Source: Stemphylium vesicarium (lineage: Eukaryota; Ascomycota; Dothideomycetes; Pleosporales; Pleosporaceae). From it: a stretch of 64,000 nt of DNA. The notes under the pieces are model-generated. The model saw nothing but the letters and a program-made list of their open reading frames with translations, did not search any database and was not told where the DNA came from. The DNA lies in NCBI GenBank assembly GCA_004380135.1, contig QXCR01000048.1, positions 124,001 through 188,000 on the forward strand, given 5' to 3'. Shown here in pieces: positions 1 to 10,783 of this stretch. The translations under genes were made by a program, and so were the position numbers. Positions within the stretch are counted from its first letter, which is position 1, and each line of letters begins with the position of its first letter.

Positions 1-662
1 TATCGTGTCGCGCGTCAAATAGGTAGCATCAGCGTGTGGATTATGCACGGTCTGATGTTACGACGCGAGCTGCCTTTAGCGGACGAGTGACGAGGTCAGA
101 GAGGATGCACGGGTGGACGAGGCTGGGAGAGGCGGCTGGCACAGCGTTCCGGCTCCACAAACTAGCGGGGCGCGGCGGGTGTGTGCTGTGCTGTGCTGTG
201 CCTTCTATAATGGTCCGGATCCCGATTCTTTTGGGAGCAAGACGGGGCAGCAAGCAAGCAAGGAAGCAAGCGAGCGACAACAACATCAACAACAACAACA
301 GCATATCAGCTCACCGCAATTCATTCTTCCACAAATTGGATGCTCTGATCCATTCATATTCCGAGTCCCTCGCTATCGTTTTGGCAGCATTTCGTGTAAC
401 GCGCTGGTATCCGCGACGGGTGTCATCGATTATCGAATTGGACGGACAGGGGCCGCCCCAACCACCGCCCGCCAGCCCGCCAACACGACCTTGGCCCAGC
501 CATAGAGGGTCAACCTCGCGCTTTTTCTACGAATCTCAGGCCGTCGAGTAGCCCAACCTTTCTCTTATTCCTCAGTGGAGGCGCAATCTCGCTTCTTTTT
601 GCCAGCCAGCTTATAACCCCAACGACTGTCATTGTCGGCCGCAAACTCTTCTTTCCTGCATA
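1..662. other. 5' flank without a supported gene
   Basis: I see no convincing coding sequence here. The stretch holds short simple-sequence runs, CAAG-type around 250-275 and CAA-type at about 277-302. Its end is probably the promoter and 5' leader of the gene that starts at 663. Confidence 0.5.
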
Positions 663-1758
663 ATGTTCTTCAAAAGGTATGCCGCTACTTCTTCACTGTC
701 CCAGACATTGCGCTAACCCCAATCCCGAAGACGAAGTCGGGCCAACAGCTACGTCGATACGGAACCTAACGCTCGCGCGCAATCATTCGACTACGACGCA
801 GATAAGCGCCCGGAATCTAGTCGCAAGGAGTCCCACCACAGCCAACCCCTCTCGCTGCAGGACGACCAAGACATGTACCCTCGTCAACAACAACCCCAGG
901 AGCCGACGTACGCTCAAAGTGCTCCTCCTTCCCACAACGCCATGCCTATGCGGACCCAAGCCGTCCCGCCCACGGGTAACAGCGCCCCAATGGGCCTCGG
1001 CATGCCCGACCTGATTACCGCCGCCTTCAACCAGGCCGTCCAGCCCTACACAGAGAAGATTGAGCAGCTCGAGAGCCAGCTTGCCGACATGCAGGCATGG
1101 GTAGACCAGCTCGAGCAACAGCGCGCCGAAGTACACAACTGGATCGACAAGCGCGGACTGCGGCCAGGTAAGATTCTTCTACTCCTCACTACGCGACTAT
1201 GTACTGACTTGCACAGATGTCCCCGCCTCTATCGCTAAGATAATGGATACCACCACTGCCGACGCTGCGCCCACACTCAACGCCCAGCTCGACCGCAAGA
1301 TCACCATTGTCAACTTTGATCTGCACCGTCTGCAAGACGACCTCAACGACTCCATCTCCTCTTCACACTTTGCCTCGGCCATGTTGAAGTTTCTGCCCGA
1401 CATCCAGCGCCTGACGCTCCTCCCGTCGGGTCCGCGCTACGCCTTCGATCTGATCCTCAAGCTCGGCGGCAACCTCAACTCGCACGGTGGCATCGACAGC
1501 GCCGACGCCGGCGACATTGCCGCGCGTCGCGACTTCTACAACCGCCTCGACGAGACCATGGTCGACGTCGTGCAACGCCGCTTCGGCGAGGGCGAGGGCT
1601 GGGACGTCAAGCGCGAGATCAAACGCATTGAGAAAACGGCGAGTTACCTTAAGACGTATGGTGTTGAGCCGTACTTCCCCTCGACGCTCGATATGATGAA
1701 GCGCGAGATGGAGTTCCAACCAAATGGCAATGCTATGGCGAATGGCGCTTACCATTAG
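663..1758 (+). CDS. conserved hypothetical protein, 3 exons
   Basis: I do not recognise a named family. Three exons (663-676, 731-1167, 1217-1758) join in one frame. Intron 1 (677-730) is GTATGC...AAG with a GCTAAC branch site and intron 2 (1168-1216) is GTAAGA...CAG. The protein is about 330 residues: a short basic start (MFFKRRSR), a low-complexity Gln/Pro/Ser region, a probable coiled coil (IEQLESQLADMQAWVDQLEQ) and a folded, mixed-charge C-terminal half. There is no signal peptide or membrane segment. The ATG at 663 was chosen because the 5-residue first exon splices cleanly into the long frame. A structural or scaffold role is only a guess from the coiled coil. Confidence 0.75.
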
Positions 1759-2639
1759 GTTGTTTAGTGTTTGAACGAGGGAAGTCGTCTAGACGGGGTC
1801 GCTGTACTGCAAGCACCGCGAGCGCTCTGATGCATTCCCACATGCCGGCGTCAGCGCAGGATACACCGCGCTGGCTTCCGCCTACACAAAGGCAACTCTT
1901 TTGAGCATCATTTCGCGTCCGTCCCAGCTTGCCCTCGTTAGGTCCAGCGAACACTCCCCACCGCGCTCCGCTCACTCGCACATTGTCGTTCTTCACCATT
2001 GCATACATACCCACTCATTTCTCCTTCGACATCCCGTTTCCCCATTGGGCTATTACTAGCCACTTGGGAGAAAGAGATACAACTTAAGAGCACCATCTCG
2101 TGCGCGCGACGACGAACAATGATGTGCTCTCTCAGTACATTTTTTTCTTACAAATTTGTAACTTAATACTCTTGTCTCGCTTTGTCTTCGAGAACACACG
2201 AATTTCCTATTTTTGGTTTGCATCAGGAGATGGATTGGAAGAACGTAGTCTGATTGGATTGGGAGCTGGATTGGAATTGGACACGGAGAACTGGGGTGTG
2301 GTTGTTGTTTGCATCATACCCGGGCATTGATACTTTTTTTTGGGGGGGGGTAATGAAAGGCGTTTTGAAGGGCTCAGGGCTTTCGGTGAGGGACTAGGTT
2401 GCTGATGAATGGGTAGATGAGGGGAGGAGGGGAAAGGAATGGATGGATGAAGGCAGAGGGAAGGGAAGGAATCAGAGGGGTGGAACCAGATGAAGAAAGG
2501 TATACATGCGATACGTAAGGTGATGAGGAAGCAATTGATTAAGTTATTTCAACAAGTCGTGTTTACATGGGTTATGTGATGTGATGTCTTTCGTAAGTGT
2601 GAACCTCATCCTGTGAATGTCTTGGCAGATTAGTGGGTA
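1759..2639. other. intergenic, 3' flank of the preceding gene
   Basis: No supported gene. The stretch holds a T8G9 run near 2333-2350 and purine-rich, GGAAGG-like sequence at 2400-2510. The remainder looks like ordinary intergenic DNA leading into the array. Confidence 0.4.
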
Positions 2640-3942
2640 TATGAATCATCTCCTCCTTCCCTTCACCCTCCCTTCTTCTTTCTCCACGAAATCCAATCTT
2701 CCAATTGTAATATCAAAACTCAGCATTATCACTTCAATGTTCTGGCTTCTCTCTGTTTCCTCTAAAATCCATCTCAAAGTGATCTAATTTATCAACCATG
2801 AGCGGTCCTTTTGCTCCTCCTGTAGAATCTTCCACCTCTGGAAGATTTCTAAATCTTGTTGGAAATCTTGGGATCTGTTAAAATGCGAGAATGGAGTTGC
2901 GATGTCTCTCCCTCTCCCTCCCCTCCTTCTCCTTCACTTTCTTGAAAGCGAGGCGAGTCCTGGGTATGTTTTGTCTGCGTATGCGCCGCTGGCCAGAGAA
3001 AAGAAAGAAGTACCTGTGGTATGACGCGTGCTTTGGACGAGCGGTGTGGACCGGCATAAAATCAAAACGTGGGTGGTGCAATGGCATGTGTGTCCTCCGC
3101 CTTTTCGCCGTCTCTTTGGCAGATTGAGGAACGCGAAAAGAGAAAGGCGATTTGCGGGTTTGAGCTGTGGGAGTTGCATGACATTGCATGTGTGAGAGAG
3201 AGGGAAGAGGGGCATGAGACATGAGAAGTCGAGCCTAAAAAACGGATGAAATAGAGGAACTATGTGTGCTCCTGCGTCGCTGCGCTGCTGATCGGGAGGC
3301 AGCAGTCGAAAAATGATCCGAGAGATGATACATGGAGTTCGGGCTCGGTTGGGTGCGAGTGCGGGTGCGGGTATATAAACCCCCCTCCCCTCTACTCTCT
3401 CTTCTTCTTCTTCTACCTACACACAAAAATCAGGGTTTTCACTTTACTAAAATTTGACAAATTCCATTATATGTTTCTGCCCTTCTCCTCTTTGCGCCAT
3501 TACATTAAAATTCAGCCGACAGGCATTTCATGTTTGTTTCTGCCTCTTCTCTTGTCTTACTGGTAAAAAAATACGAAATGAGGGGACGAGATGTGCGTCA
3601 GAAACAGAGAACAACATCGCATGTCTTTTCGTGAGATGCAGACTGGGATATCGAAAAATAACATCAGCCTCGTCATGTCCGTGGACGGAATGGAACGAGG
3701 TCAAAAATCAGAATTTGAACACGGAACCATACATGGCGTCTGTGCGTTCGGGGAAGGGATATATATAAACCTCTGCTACAACTTCTTTTCCTTTTCCTTC
3801 CTTCTCATCGAAAAGTCTCCGAAGAGACGAAATCAAAAATTTTGGCAAACATTATCGATGGTTTGCTTCCCTCTCTTCTTCCAGAATCCTTCTGGAGAAT
3901 GCTCATGTCTGGACTCAAGATCACGACCATGAGCGTCCATGT

Positions 3943-3986
3943 GCCTCCTCCTCCTCCTCCTCCTCCTCCTCCTCCTCCTCCTCCTC
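3943..3986 (+). repeat. CCT/CTC trinucleotide microsatellite
   Basis: About 14 perfect copies of CCT directly after an ATG block of the surrounding array. It is likely a slippage expansion of the pyrimidine-rich part of one unit. Confidence 0.9.
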
Positions 3987-4641
3987 TGCTTCTACTACAC
4001 TACACAAGAAAAAAGACCGGACTCAGAACATGGCTGGACCGAACTAGGTTTCTCGCTACCTCGCCTCTTCCTTCTACTTGGTACAAGCTCTGCAGAGAGG
4101 AAATCAAGAACAACAAATCAGGCACGCATGGCTTGTGCCTCTGTTTCCTTCCAATAGTTACCACTCGCCGATCATGTTTGGACTTAAGAACGCACACTGA
4201 GGACCCATAGTCTCCGCATTGTCTTTTTCTCCCTTCCTTTCCATCATAAACTCTTCACCAGGGACAAAAACCTTTGACGCACAGCCGATGCTTTGTTCCT
4301 CCCATGATATAAAATTCCACCCCAACAAGAGCCATGTCTGGACATAAGTCTACGGACTACCTCACTATGATCCTCTTCCTCTCCTCCTCTCCATTTTGAA
4401 TCCCTCAAAGGAAAAAAGAATTCCTGACGCGTCGCGGATGGATTGTTTCTCTTCCTTTAAAAATCACCATACAGCCGAAGACATGTGTGGACTTCAAACT
4501 AAGCTCCAACTCACCATCCTTCTCTTTCTTAAAATCCTTTTGGACATTGTCCATGCTCGGACTCGAAATTTCATCAAAGGACGTCATGGCCCTCGCCTTC
4601 TCCTCTCCTCCTGTGAAGGTTCATGGGGTGAGGACGTCCGG

Positions 4642-4833
4642 TGTGCCACGTGGTGGAGAGATGGTTCCTCCTACTCTTGAGCAGCATTTGCTGGAATTAT
4701 CGTGATCATCGATACGTCATGTAAACAAACCATCGTAATAGCCCTATATAAGGCTACCACGACAGCTACATAGACACACAACAAGACATCTACTTTTGTA
4801 TGGCACCCTTCTCTCACTGCTTACACTTTAACA
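4642..4833 (+). mobile_element. LTR-like element, copy 1 (192 bp)
   Basis: The sequence begins TGTGCCACGTGG and ends TTTAACA, so it has TG...CA termini like a long terminal repeat. A TATATAA box lies about two-thirds in. It matches 7712-7903 over its full 192 bp in the same orientation, with about 13 substitutions by my count (roughly 93% identity). I find no 5-bp target duplication, no primer-binding site and no gag/pol remnant. A solo LTR is a reasonable guess, but a plain segmental duplication is not excluded. Confidence 0.5.
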
Positions 4834-6253
4834 CCTCCTTCTTTACGTGTTTTAAAAGTCTCATGAACCATTTCGTGTTCGCGGGTGGGCGAAAATAACA
4901 CCGTGACTCAGTTATGTGGTACGCGCGAAGACCTCTCAAAAAATGTCGCAAAAGCCTGTAATGTGCTCGAGAGGGCAGGAAAAAAGGCACAGAGCCTACA
5001 CGGGCGGTGTGTGTTGGTTCTGAACTTATCGCGCGATGATACTGAAAACAAATGCGGAGCGCCACATGGCTGCTGTGACACTTGGAGTCTACGAGATGTG
5101 AGGAAACAAACAAACATAACAGCGCCCAATGGCGGGTCTGGCGGCGGAGCGCTGCGGGTATAAAGACTACTTCGACTACGAGGATCGTTCTTACTTGTTC
5201 AATCTACACTTTCCGGATTTTGCAAAAAAGAACCAAAAAGTTCGCGATGCCTACTTCACGTAGCTTTCTCTCCTTTCTGGAAAATCCTTCCTGAGAAGAT
5301 CGATTGTCCCCGCGGGGGTACGAGTATAAAATCACTTGCGCTGTTTTGAAATCATTCTTACTTCTTCACCCTACAACTTTCAGCTTTTGACTCTAAAAAC
5401 ACATCTGTCAATGCATATGGTACTCTCCCCTTTTCCAAAATTAAGATCTCTACGCTGGATGGGTTCTGCGACGTGTATCAGCATTGAATCACTTTCACAG
5501 CTTTGAGATCAGTCTTAATTCTCCATTCTAAAGTCTCTGGTTTTCATCACAAAGAAGAAAAAACAAGTCGCGCGGAATGGTGCTTTCTGTCTTCCCTAAA
5601 CCACTAGCTAGGCGAACACATGAATTCGGCGGTGTGTTCGCTTGAACTGTTACTTGAAAATATCATGCGCTTCTTCTTCTTTGCTCTGTTCCCTTGTGAC
5701 TTTGGCCAAAAATCCAGGGACCTTGCAATCATGTTGTCCCGCTTTTCCTCTAAAATTTGGCGATGACCAACGACATGGTCTCCCCGGCGTGTGCGAGCAC
5801 AAAAACACTTCCACCACTTGAACATGTCTCACTCCAAGCTTTCTGCTCTGTCAATTTCTCAGCGTACGTCTCTAAAATCTTAAGATGTCGATTGTATGGG
5901 GTTTTCTTGTTTTTCTTAAATCATAACTTGGCAGCGCCATGATCGTTTTATCGTGTTCGGGTATAAATTCTACACCGAGCGGTCGCATCACTTACACCAC
6001 ACTCAACATATTCCGATTCTTTCTAAAATAACAATGAAACCAATCCTGTGGCTTCCTCTCTTCTCTCCATAAGAACCCGTTCGGAAAGGCATAGTTCCTG
6101 CGGCGTGTGCAAGTATAAATTCCACTCGGACCGCTGGTTCTTTCCTACTGTTCACTTTGCCTCTCCAGCATGGTTTTGAAAGACATCAGAAATATTGAAG
6201 ATGCCGACCAGGTGCTTCCCCTCTCCTGCAAACAAAAATCGATGAAACATATG

Positions 6254-6414
6254 CAGAGTTGCCAACAAGCAAGTAAGTGGGGCTCAGAAGGTCCAACTTG
6301 ACTTGCTTGATTACCTATTGTGGTCTAGTAGTTACTTTAATAGGCATAACTCTTACCCCTAGCGGTTAGCGTCCAGTTTCGATGAGCAACTTGACTTGCT
6401 TGTTGGCAACTCTG
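6254..6414. mobile_element. hAT-type MITE, 161 bp
   Basis: Terminal inverted repeats of about 21 bp begin CAGAGTTGCCAACAA at the left end and are exactly complementary at the right. The element is flanked by a perfect 8-bp direct duplication, AACATATG, at 6246-6253 and 6415-6422. An 8-bp duplication together with CAG-starting termini is typical of the hAT superfamily. Subterminal copies of CTTGACTTGCTTG occur near both ends. There is no coding capacity, so it would need a transposase in trans. The perfect target duplication suggests a fairly recent insertion into the array. Confidence 0.85.
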
Positions 6415-7711
6415 AACATATGGTTCCCGTGGTGCGTTCTCTCTGTCTCTACCGGGAATAGGGCAGTAGATGAAGCGATGGTCTGCTATGATCATGCTGG
6501 CTAGTTTAGGATAGGCGAGATGTCTAAAGGTACAGTGACTATTTTCATACTTGATAAAGCTTGTCTGGAAACTTCGATCTCTAAGGGTCATGGCTGAAGA
6601 GTTCAAAAGACAAGACTGAGAAGTCAATGAGATTGCGGTCCTCCGAGTTCACTATGGATTCCGTAAACAAAAAGGCTTACCAAGCCTCTCATGATCTGCG
6701 GCCTGCGATAACAGATGTATAAAATAACACTACCGCGGGGTCCTTCTGTTCTACTCTACCACAACCTTTCCATTATTTCCTAAAATATACCCTTTCTCGG
6801 TCCATGTTTCTCTCCCAGAAAATGTTCTGATGGAGCGCATAGGCCCGTTGCTTCTCTCAAATTCCTTCACGGAGATATCAATGTGCTCTGCTCCTTTCCT
6901 TTCCCCTTGGACAAGCGTGATGTAAAACACTTCTTTTTGCGGACCGCCTCCTGCACTCCTTTCCAACACCTATATCCCAGTCTAAAAAATTGCACGTGTA
7001 GCAGCTATGTGTCTTTCCCCTCTTCGCAAAAATATATCGACGTCGGGCCATGCTTTCTCTGGTTTCTTTCTCAAACGACATACCGACACTCTGATGTCTC
7101 GCTTCCCTAAAAGCAACCACAACAAGTCATCATGCTGGCGCGTCTGCCCTTGGCTCCTCTACCGCTATATTTGCTCCTGAACTTGATCCAGAATCTGCCG
7201 CCTAAAGCGTGCTACTTTCCGAGCGTTTAAAACAGCTATAGTTGGTCTCGATGTATTGAGCGCCTTTCCGCCTGGACAGAATACTCAAAGATTGGAAAAA
7301 GCATTGCATGTCTGCGTGCCCTCGAAAGAAAATCAGGCGCCGCAAGCATGAGATCTATGGAGATCCTGCTCGATGAGAAGGGGTCGAGCGAGAGCGTCCA
7401 CAAAGCTCCGCCTTTTGTCTTAGCCTTTTCTTCATCCTTCATCTCAAGCCTTAACGAAAAGCTTCCGAAACACAATTGATCGAAAAATATGGCGCCCTTC
7501 TCCGCTTCCTAAAAAGAAAACTTGCAGCCCGATATGCTCCGGGCTTGCCGTTCTCTTACACCATCATGTAAAAGTCTTACCGCGTAGATGATTTGCCATA
7601 AAAGAGTGCCGCAGACAGATTCACGCGTCTCGTCTATTCAGATGACATTCAATCTAGCTATCTGACGTGGGCGCGGGAGTATTGTGACGGTTTATGAGGT
7701 AGGAACATTCG

Positions 7712-7903
7712 TGTGCCACGTGGTGGAGAGATGGTTCCTCCTACTCTTGAGCAGCACCTACTGGACCTATCGCGATCATCGATACGTCATGTAAACAGAC
7801 CATCGTAATATTCCTATACAAGGCTACCACGACAGCTACATAGACACACAATAAGACATCTACTTTTGTATGGAACCCTTCTCTCACTGCTTACACTGTA
7901 ACA
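7712..7903 (+). mobile_element. LTR-like element, copy 2 (192 bp)
   Basis: Second copy of the element at 4642-4833, of identical length and orientation with TG...CA ends. Its TATA region reads CTATACAA instead of CTATATAA. The 2.9 kb between the copies carries the same array syntax as the flanks and not retrotransposon coding sequence, so the pair is unlikely to bound one intact element. Confidence 0.5.
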
Positions 7904-10230
7904 AGTACACTATACAAACCATTCGTTGCTGGGAACGATGTCTTGCGAAAATACTGTTGGACAACTACACCTCGAAATGAGAGCGGTCCAAAATCATGGT
8001 CCGGAGAACACGACCTTGAGGTGATATTGTAGAGGCGCCAAGACGGCAGTGTCGCGCGTATATAAAGTCTCCCTTGTGCCTTGGCCTTTATCTTCCTTGA
8101 GAGCACCTCCTCCCACTTTTATCAAAAATCTGTGAATTCTTTAAAATATTTTGGCTCGCGCCTCTCCTATCTCAATTTGAAGAATCCCATAACTTCGCTG
8201 TCTAGCTTTTTTCTAATTCTTTCACATACATTAAAAAAGGACCAAAACTTGGAGGAGATTGCTCGATCGCGAGTCAGGCAAGAAATTAGCATAAGTCCCA
8301 GCTATGGCTGTTTTGCTTTCTGAGACCTCCTAAAATAAGATGAGGGCTTCTTTGGAACTAGAATACACAAGAAGACCACTCGATGAAGAGTCCACCGAAA
8401 ATGAGTACAAAGAGCATGTATGTCTGTTCGGCTGTTTGAGACTTTCTGAAATCAAACAAGGGTGGCTTTGTCACTAAAGCAGGGAGAAAAGCTCGGAATG
8501 AGACGGCGCGCTCTCGACTGAATTTTGGACGTTCCAGAAAAACCAAATAACCTTGTCCATATGAGCGGATCGAGAGAGTTCAAAAACAGTCAGTCCCTGG
8601 AGCGTCGCCAAGACTCTAGAGTACATGAATATCCCCCTAATAGCTTCTGCGTTTCTTGGAAAATATTAACACACTTTGTTCCTCTTGTCGAAAATGTTTC
8701 CCCAACACTTGATGTCTCTCGTCCCTTGGTATAAACCTTGAGACGCACAGGAAATGTCTGGCCCTCTTTTTGTACAAAAGATCATAGCTACCCTACATGT
8801 GTCGTCTGCCTGTGTTTTTAAGAACATTTCACAAAACAACACTGCAAGACTTTATGCTTTCAGCTCCGGCGTTGGTGGAAGGGCCCTCGTGGGTGTGGGT
8901 GCGGAACTAAAATCCTTGATCTGCGGGAGCATGCGTGCGAAGAAAAAAGTCGATGCATGTTCAATATGTTGGATGGAGTTGAGCGCGGTGACAGTTGGCG
9001 GACGGAATTAGCTCATGCACACATAAATATCTCCCTTCTTCCTATCTTACTCATCTTTCAAAAATCTCTAAATGCTAGAAGGCATTCAAAACCCTGATAT
9101 GTCTTTCTTCTTCTCCGTCTCTTCCAACGACAAAAGCACTTCCGGATACCGGTATGCTGCGCCGCGCCTCTGTATTTCCCTAAAATCCTCAAGAAATTGA
9201 TTTGAACCAGCGGAATGTCTGAATTTCCAGAAGAATGTGCACAACACGAGAATGACGCGGAGAGCGCTGGCGCGGACTTGCAAAATACCAAACCACATAT
9301 CGAAGACCGCGACCACATGTGGTGGGTCTAGCGGCTGAGGGTATGTAGACACCCCCTCGACGCCTTTTTCCTTCTTCTTTACCATTCTACCTTTATTAAA
9401 AGACGTCCATCAAAATGATCTTTCGGTTGACGATGTCACCCTCTTCTGTCGCTGTCGGTTAAAGGACGAGTAAAATCCAGCACATGGCCCACTTCTCCTA
9501 TTTCCTTCTAAACCGACTCATCACGTCGACATGTTCCGCTTCCGCGGCCTTCCTCTAAAAAGTCTGGACCTCCAGATGTCCCGCTTCTCCGGCTTCTTTT
9601 CAAATGTTCGATCAAAGTTCGGATGACCTCTTCCGTATGTTTCCCTCTAAAACAGTATCGCCACTGGCAATATGTCCCCCATCTGCCGCCGTCCCCTAAA
9701 AGAGACCGAGATCATGCAGATGTCCTGCTTCTCCCGTTCCATCGAAAAGGCGACCGACTGCTCGTATGACCTGCTCCGACTTCTCCTCTCTGGAATAAAT
9801 TCGCCAATGGCGAATGTCCTTCCTCTTCTGGTTTCTTTCAAACAAGTTGGACACTGTCCAAATGTCCCTCTTCTCCGCCAGATAAACTCCATACTTTTTG
9901 AACCCCACCGTCTTCGACACTTTTTTCGGAAATCACCAGTGCCATTCACATGTCTGTTTTCTCCCCCAGGGAAATAGGCATGTATTAAAAAACCATCCAC
10001 CAGCAAGCATGGCCTGTCGTCGACACGCTTCCCTAAAAATCACTCCCCGACATTTGGTTCAAAGGTCTAAACAAAGAACACGATGTGCGTTGACGGAACA
10101 TTCACTTAAATATACGTCTCCCTCTGTTCTGCATTCTAAAATCCCAAGAGGAGGAAGGGCATGGCTCGTCGTCTCTGCTCCTGCTTTTCAAAATCACCGG
10201 CTCGTACTTTGGATGCGTGCCAAAACTGTA

Positions 10231-10783
10231 CACTCTCATTAACATGAGATCTTGTTTCTCTAGTGTGATAACATAACATAAAAACAAGCTGGGGGCGGCT
10301 ATGTGGATAAAAAGAACAGGGACAAGGGTGATCAGAAGACGACTGCTGGAAAGAAAAGTTCGAGATAGCCACCCATGGTGAAGGTTGGTTAGAAAAATCT
10401 TACCTGTTCTGTCTTGGGTGCGAAATGTACGGGAGCAAGAAGCGATGACGAGAGAGACGAAAGAGAACAAGAAGATCGTGGGATGTGCGGGGAGAAGCGC
10501 GGGGTGAATCGATGAGACGTTGGATAAAACGTTCCGTGTATCTGTGCATGCTTGATTGTGATAGCGTGGGCATCTAGTAATGCGTTTAAAAAGAATAGAG
10601 TGGATGCGACAAAGGGAATGAGAAAGATGCGAAATGAAAAAGTCTGACAAGATATGATATATCGAAAAGGAAAAGAGAGAGGAAGATTATCGAGAACGTG
10701 GGTATCACATCTCCCTACATCGAACGTCGTTCGGCACCAGAAAACAACAGCACCAAAACACCGAAACCCCCTACCAACCGAAA
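10231..10783. other. intergenic, 3' of the RBR ligase gene
   Basis: The array syntax fades here. Nothing gene-like is visible. The region probably holds the 3' UTR of the minus-strand gene that ends at 10784. Confidence 0.4.

Larger units (their letters stand above)
2640..10230 (+). repeat. degenerate short-period tandem array (about 43-62 bp units)
   Basis: A repeating syntax runs through this block on the plus strand. An ATG, most often ATGTC, is followed by about 15-20 nt of pyrimidine-rich sequence (CTTCTCC-like), then an A-rich box (CTAAAA, TATAAA or CAAAA), then a variable spacer before the next ATG. The period is clearest at 9433-9862, where unit starts fall at 9433, 9484, 9531, 9576, 9623, 9672, 9720, 9766, 9814 and 9862 (45-51 bp apart). 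Elsewhere I read 5731, 5775, 5824, 5885 and 5939; 7007, 7050 and 7094; 8712, 8754 and 8797; and 3471, 3530 and 3591. Sequence identity between units is low. No long reading frame follows the array, so protein coding is unlikely. Left and right limits are approximate. Confidence 0.65.

Noticed and set aside
3842..4210. Plus-strand frame with a poly-Pro run
   Set aside because: Produced by translation of the CCT microsatellite; no other coding feature and it lies inside the array.
4642..7903. One intact LTR retrotransposon bounded by the two LTR-like copies
   Set aside because: No primer-binding site, polypurine tract, gag or pol remnant, and no matching target duplication at the outer ends.
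2640..10230. CRISPR array
   Set aside because: The conserved-block and spacer layout is only superficially similar. Repeats are too degenerate, the sequence is fungal nuclear DNA and no cas-like gene is near.
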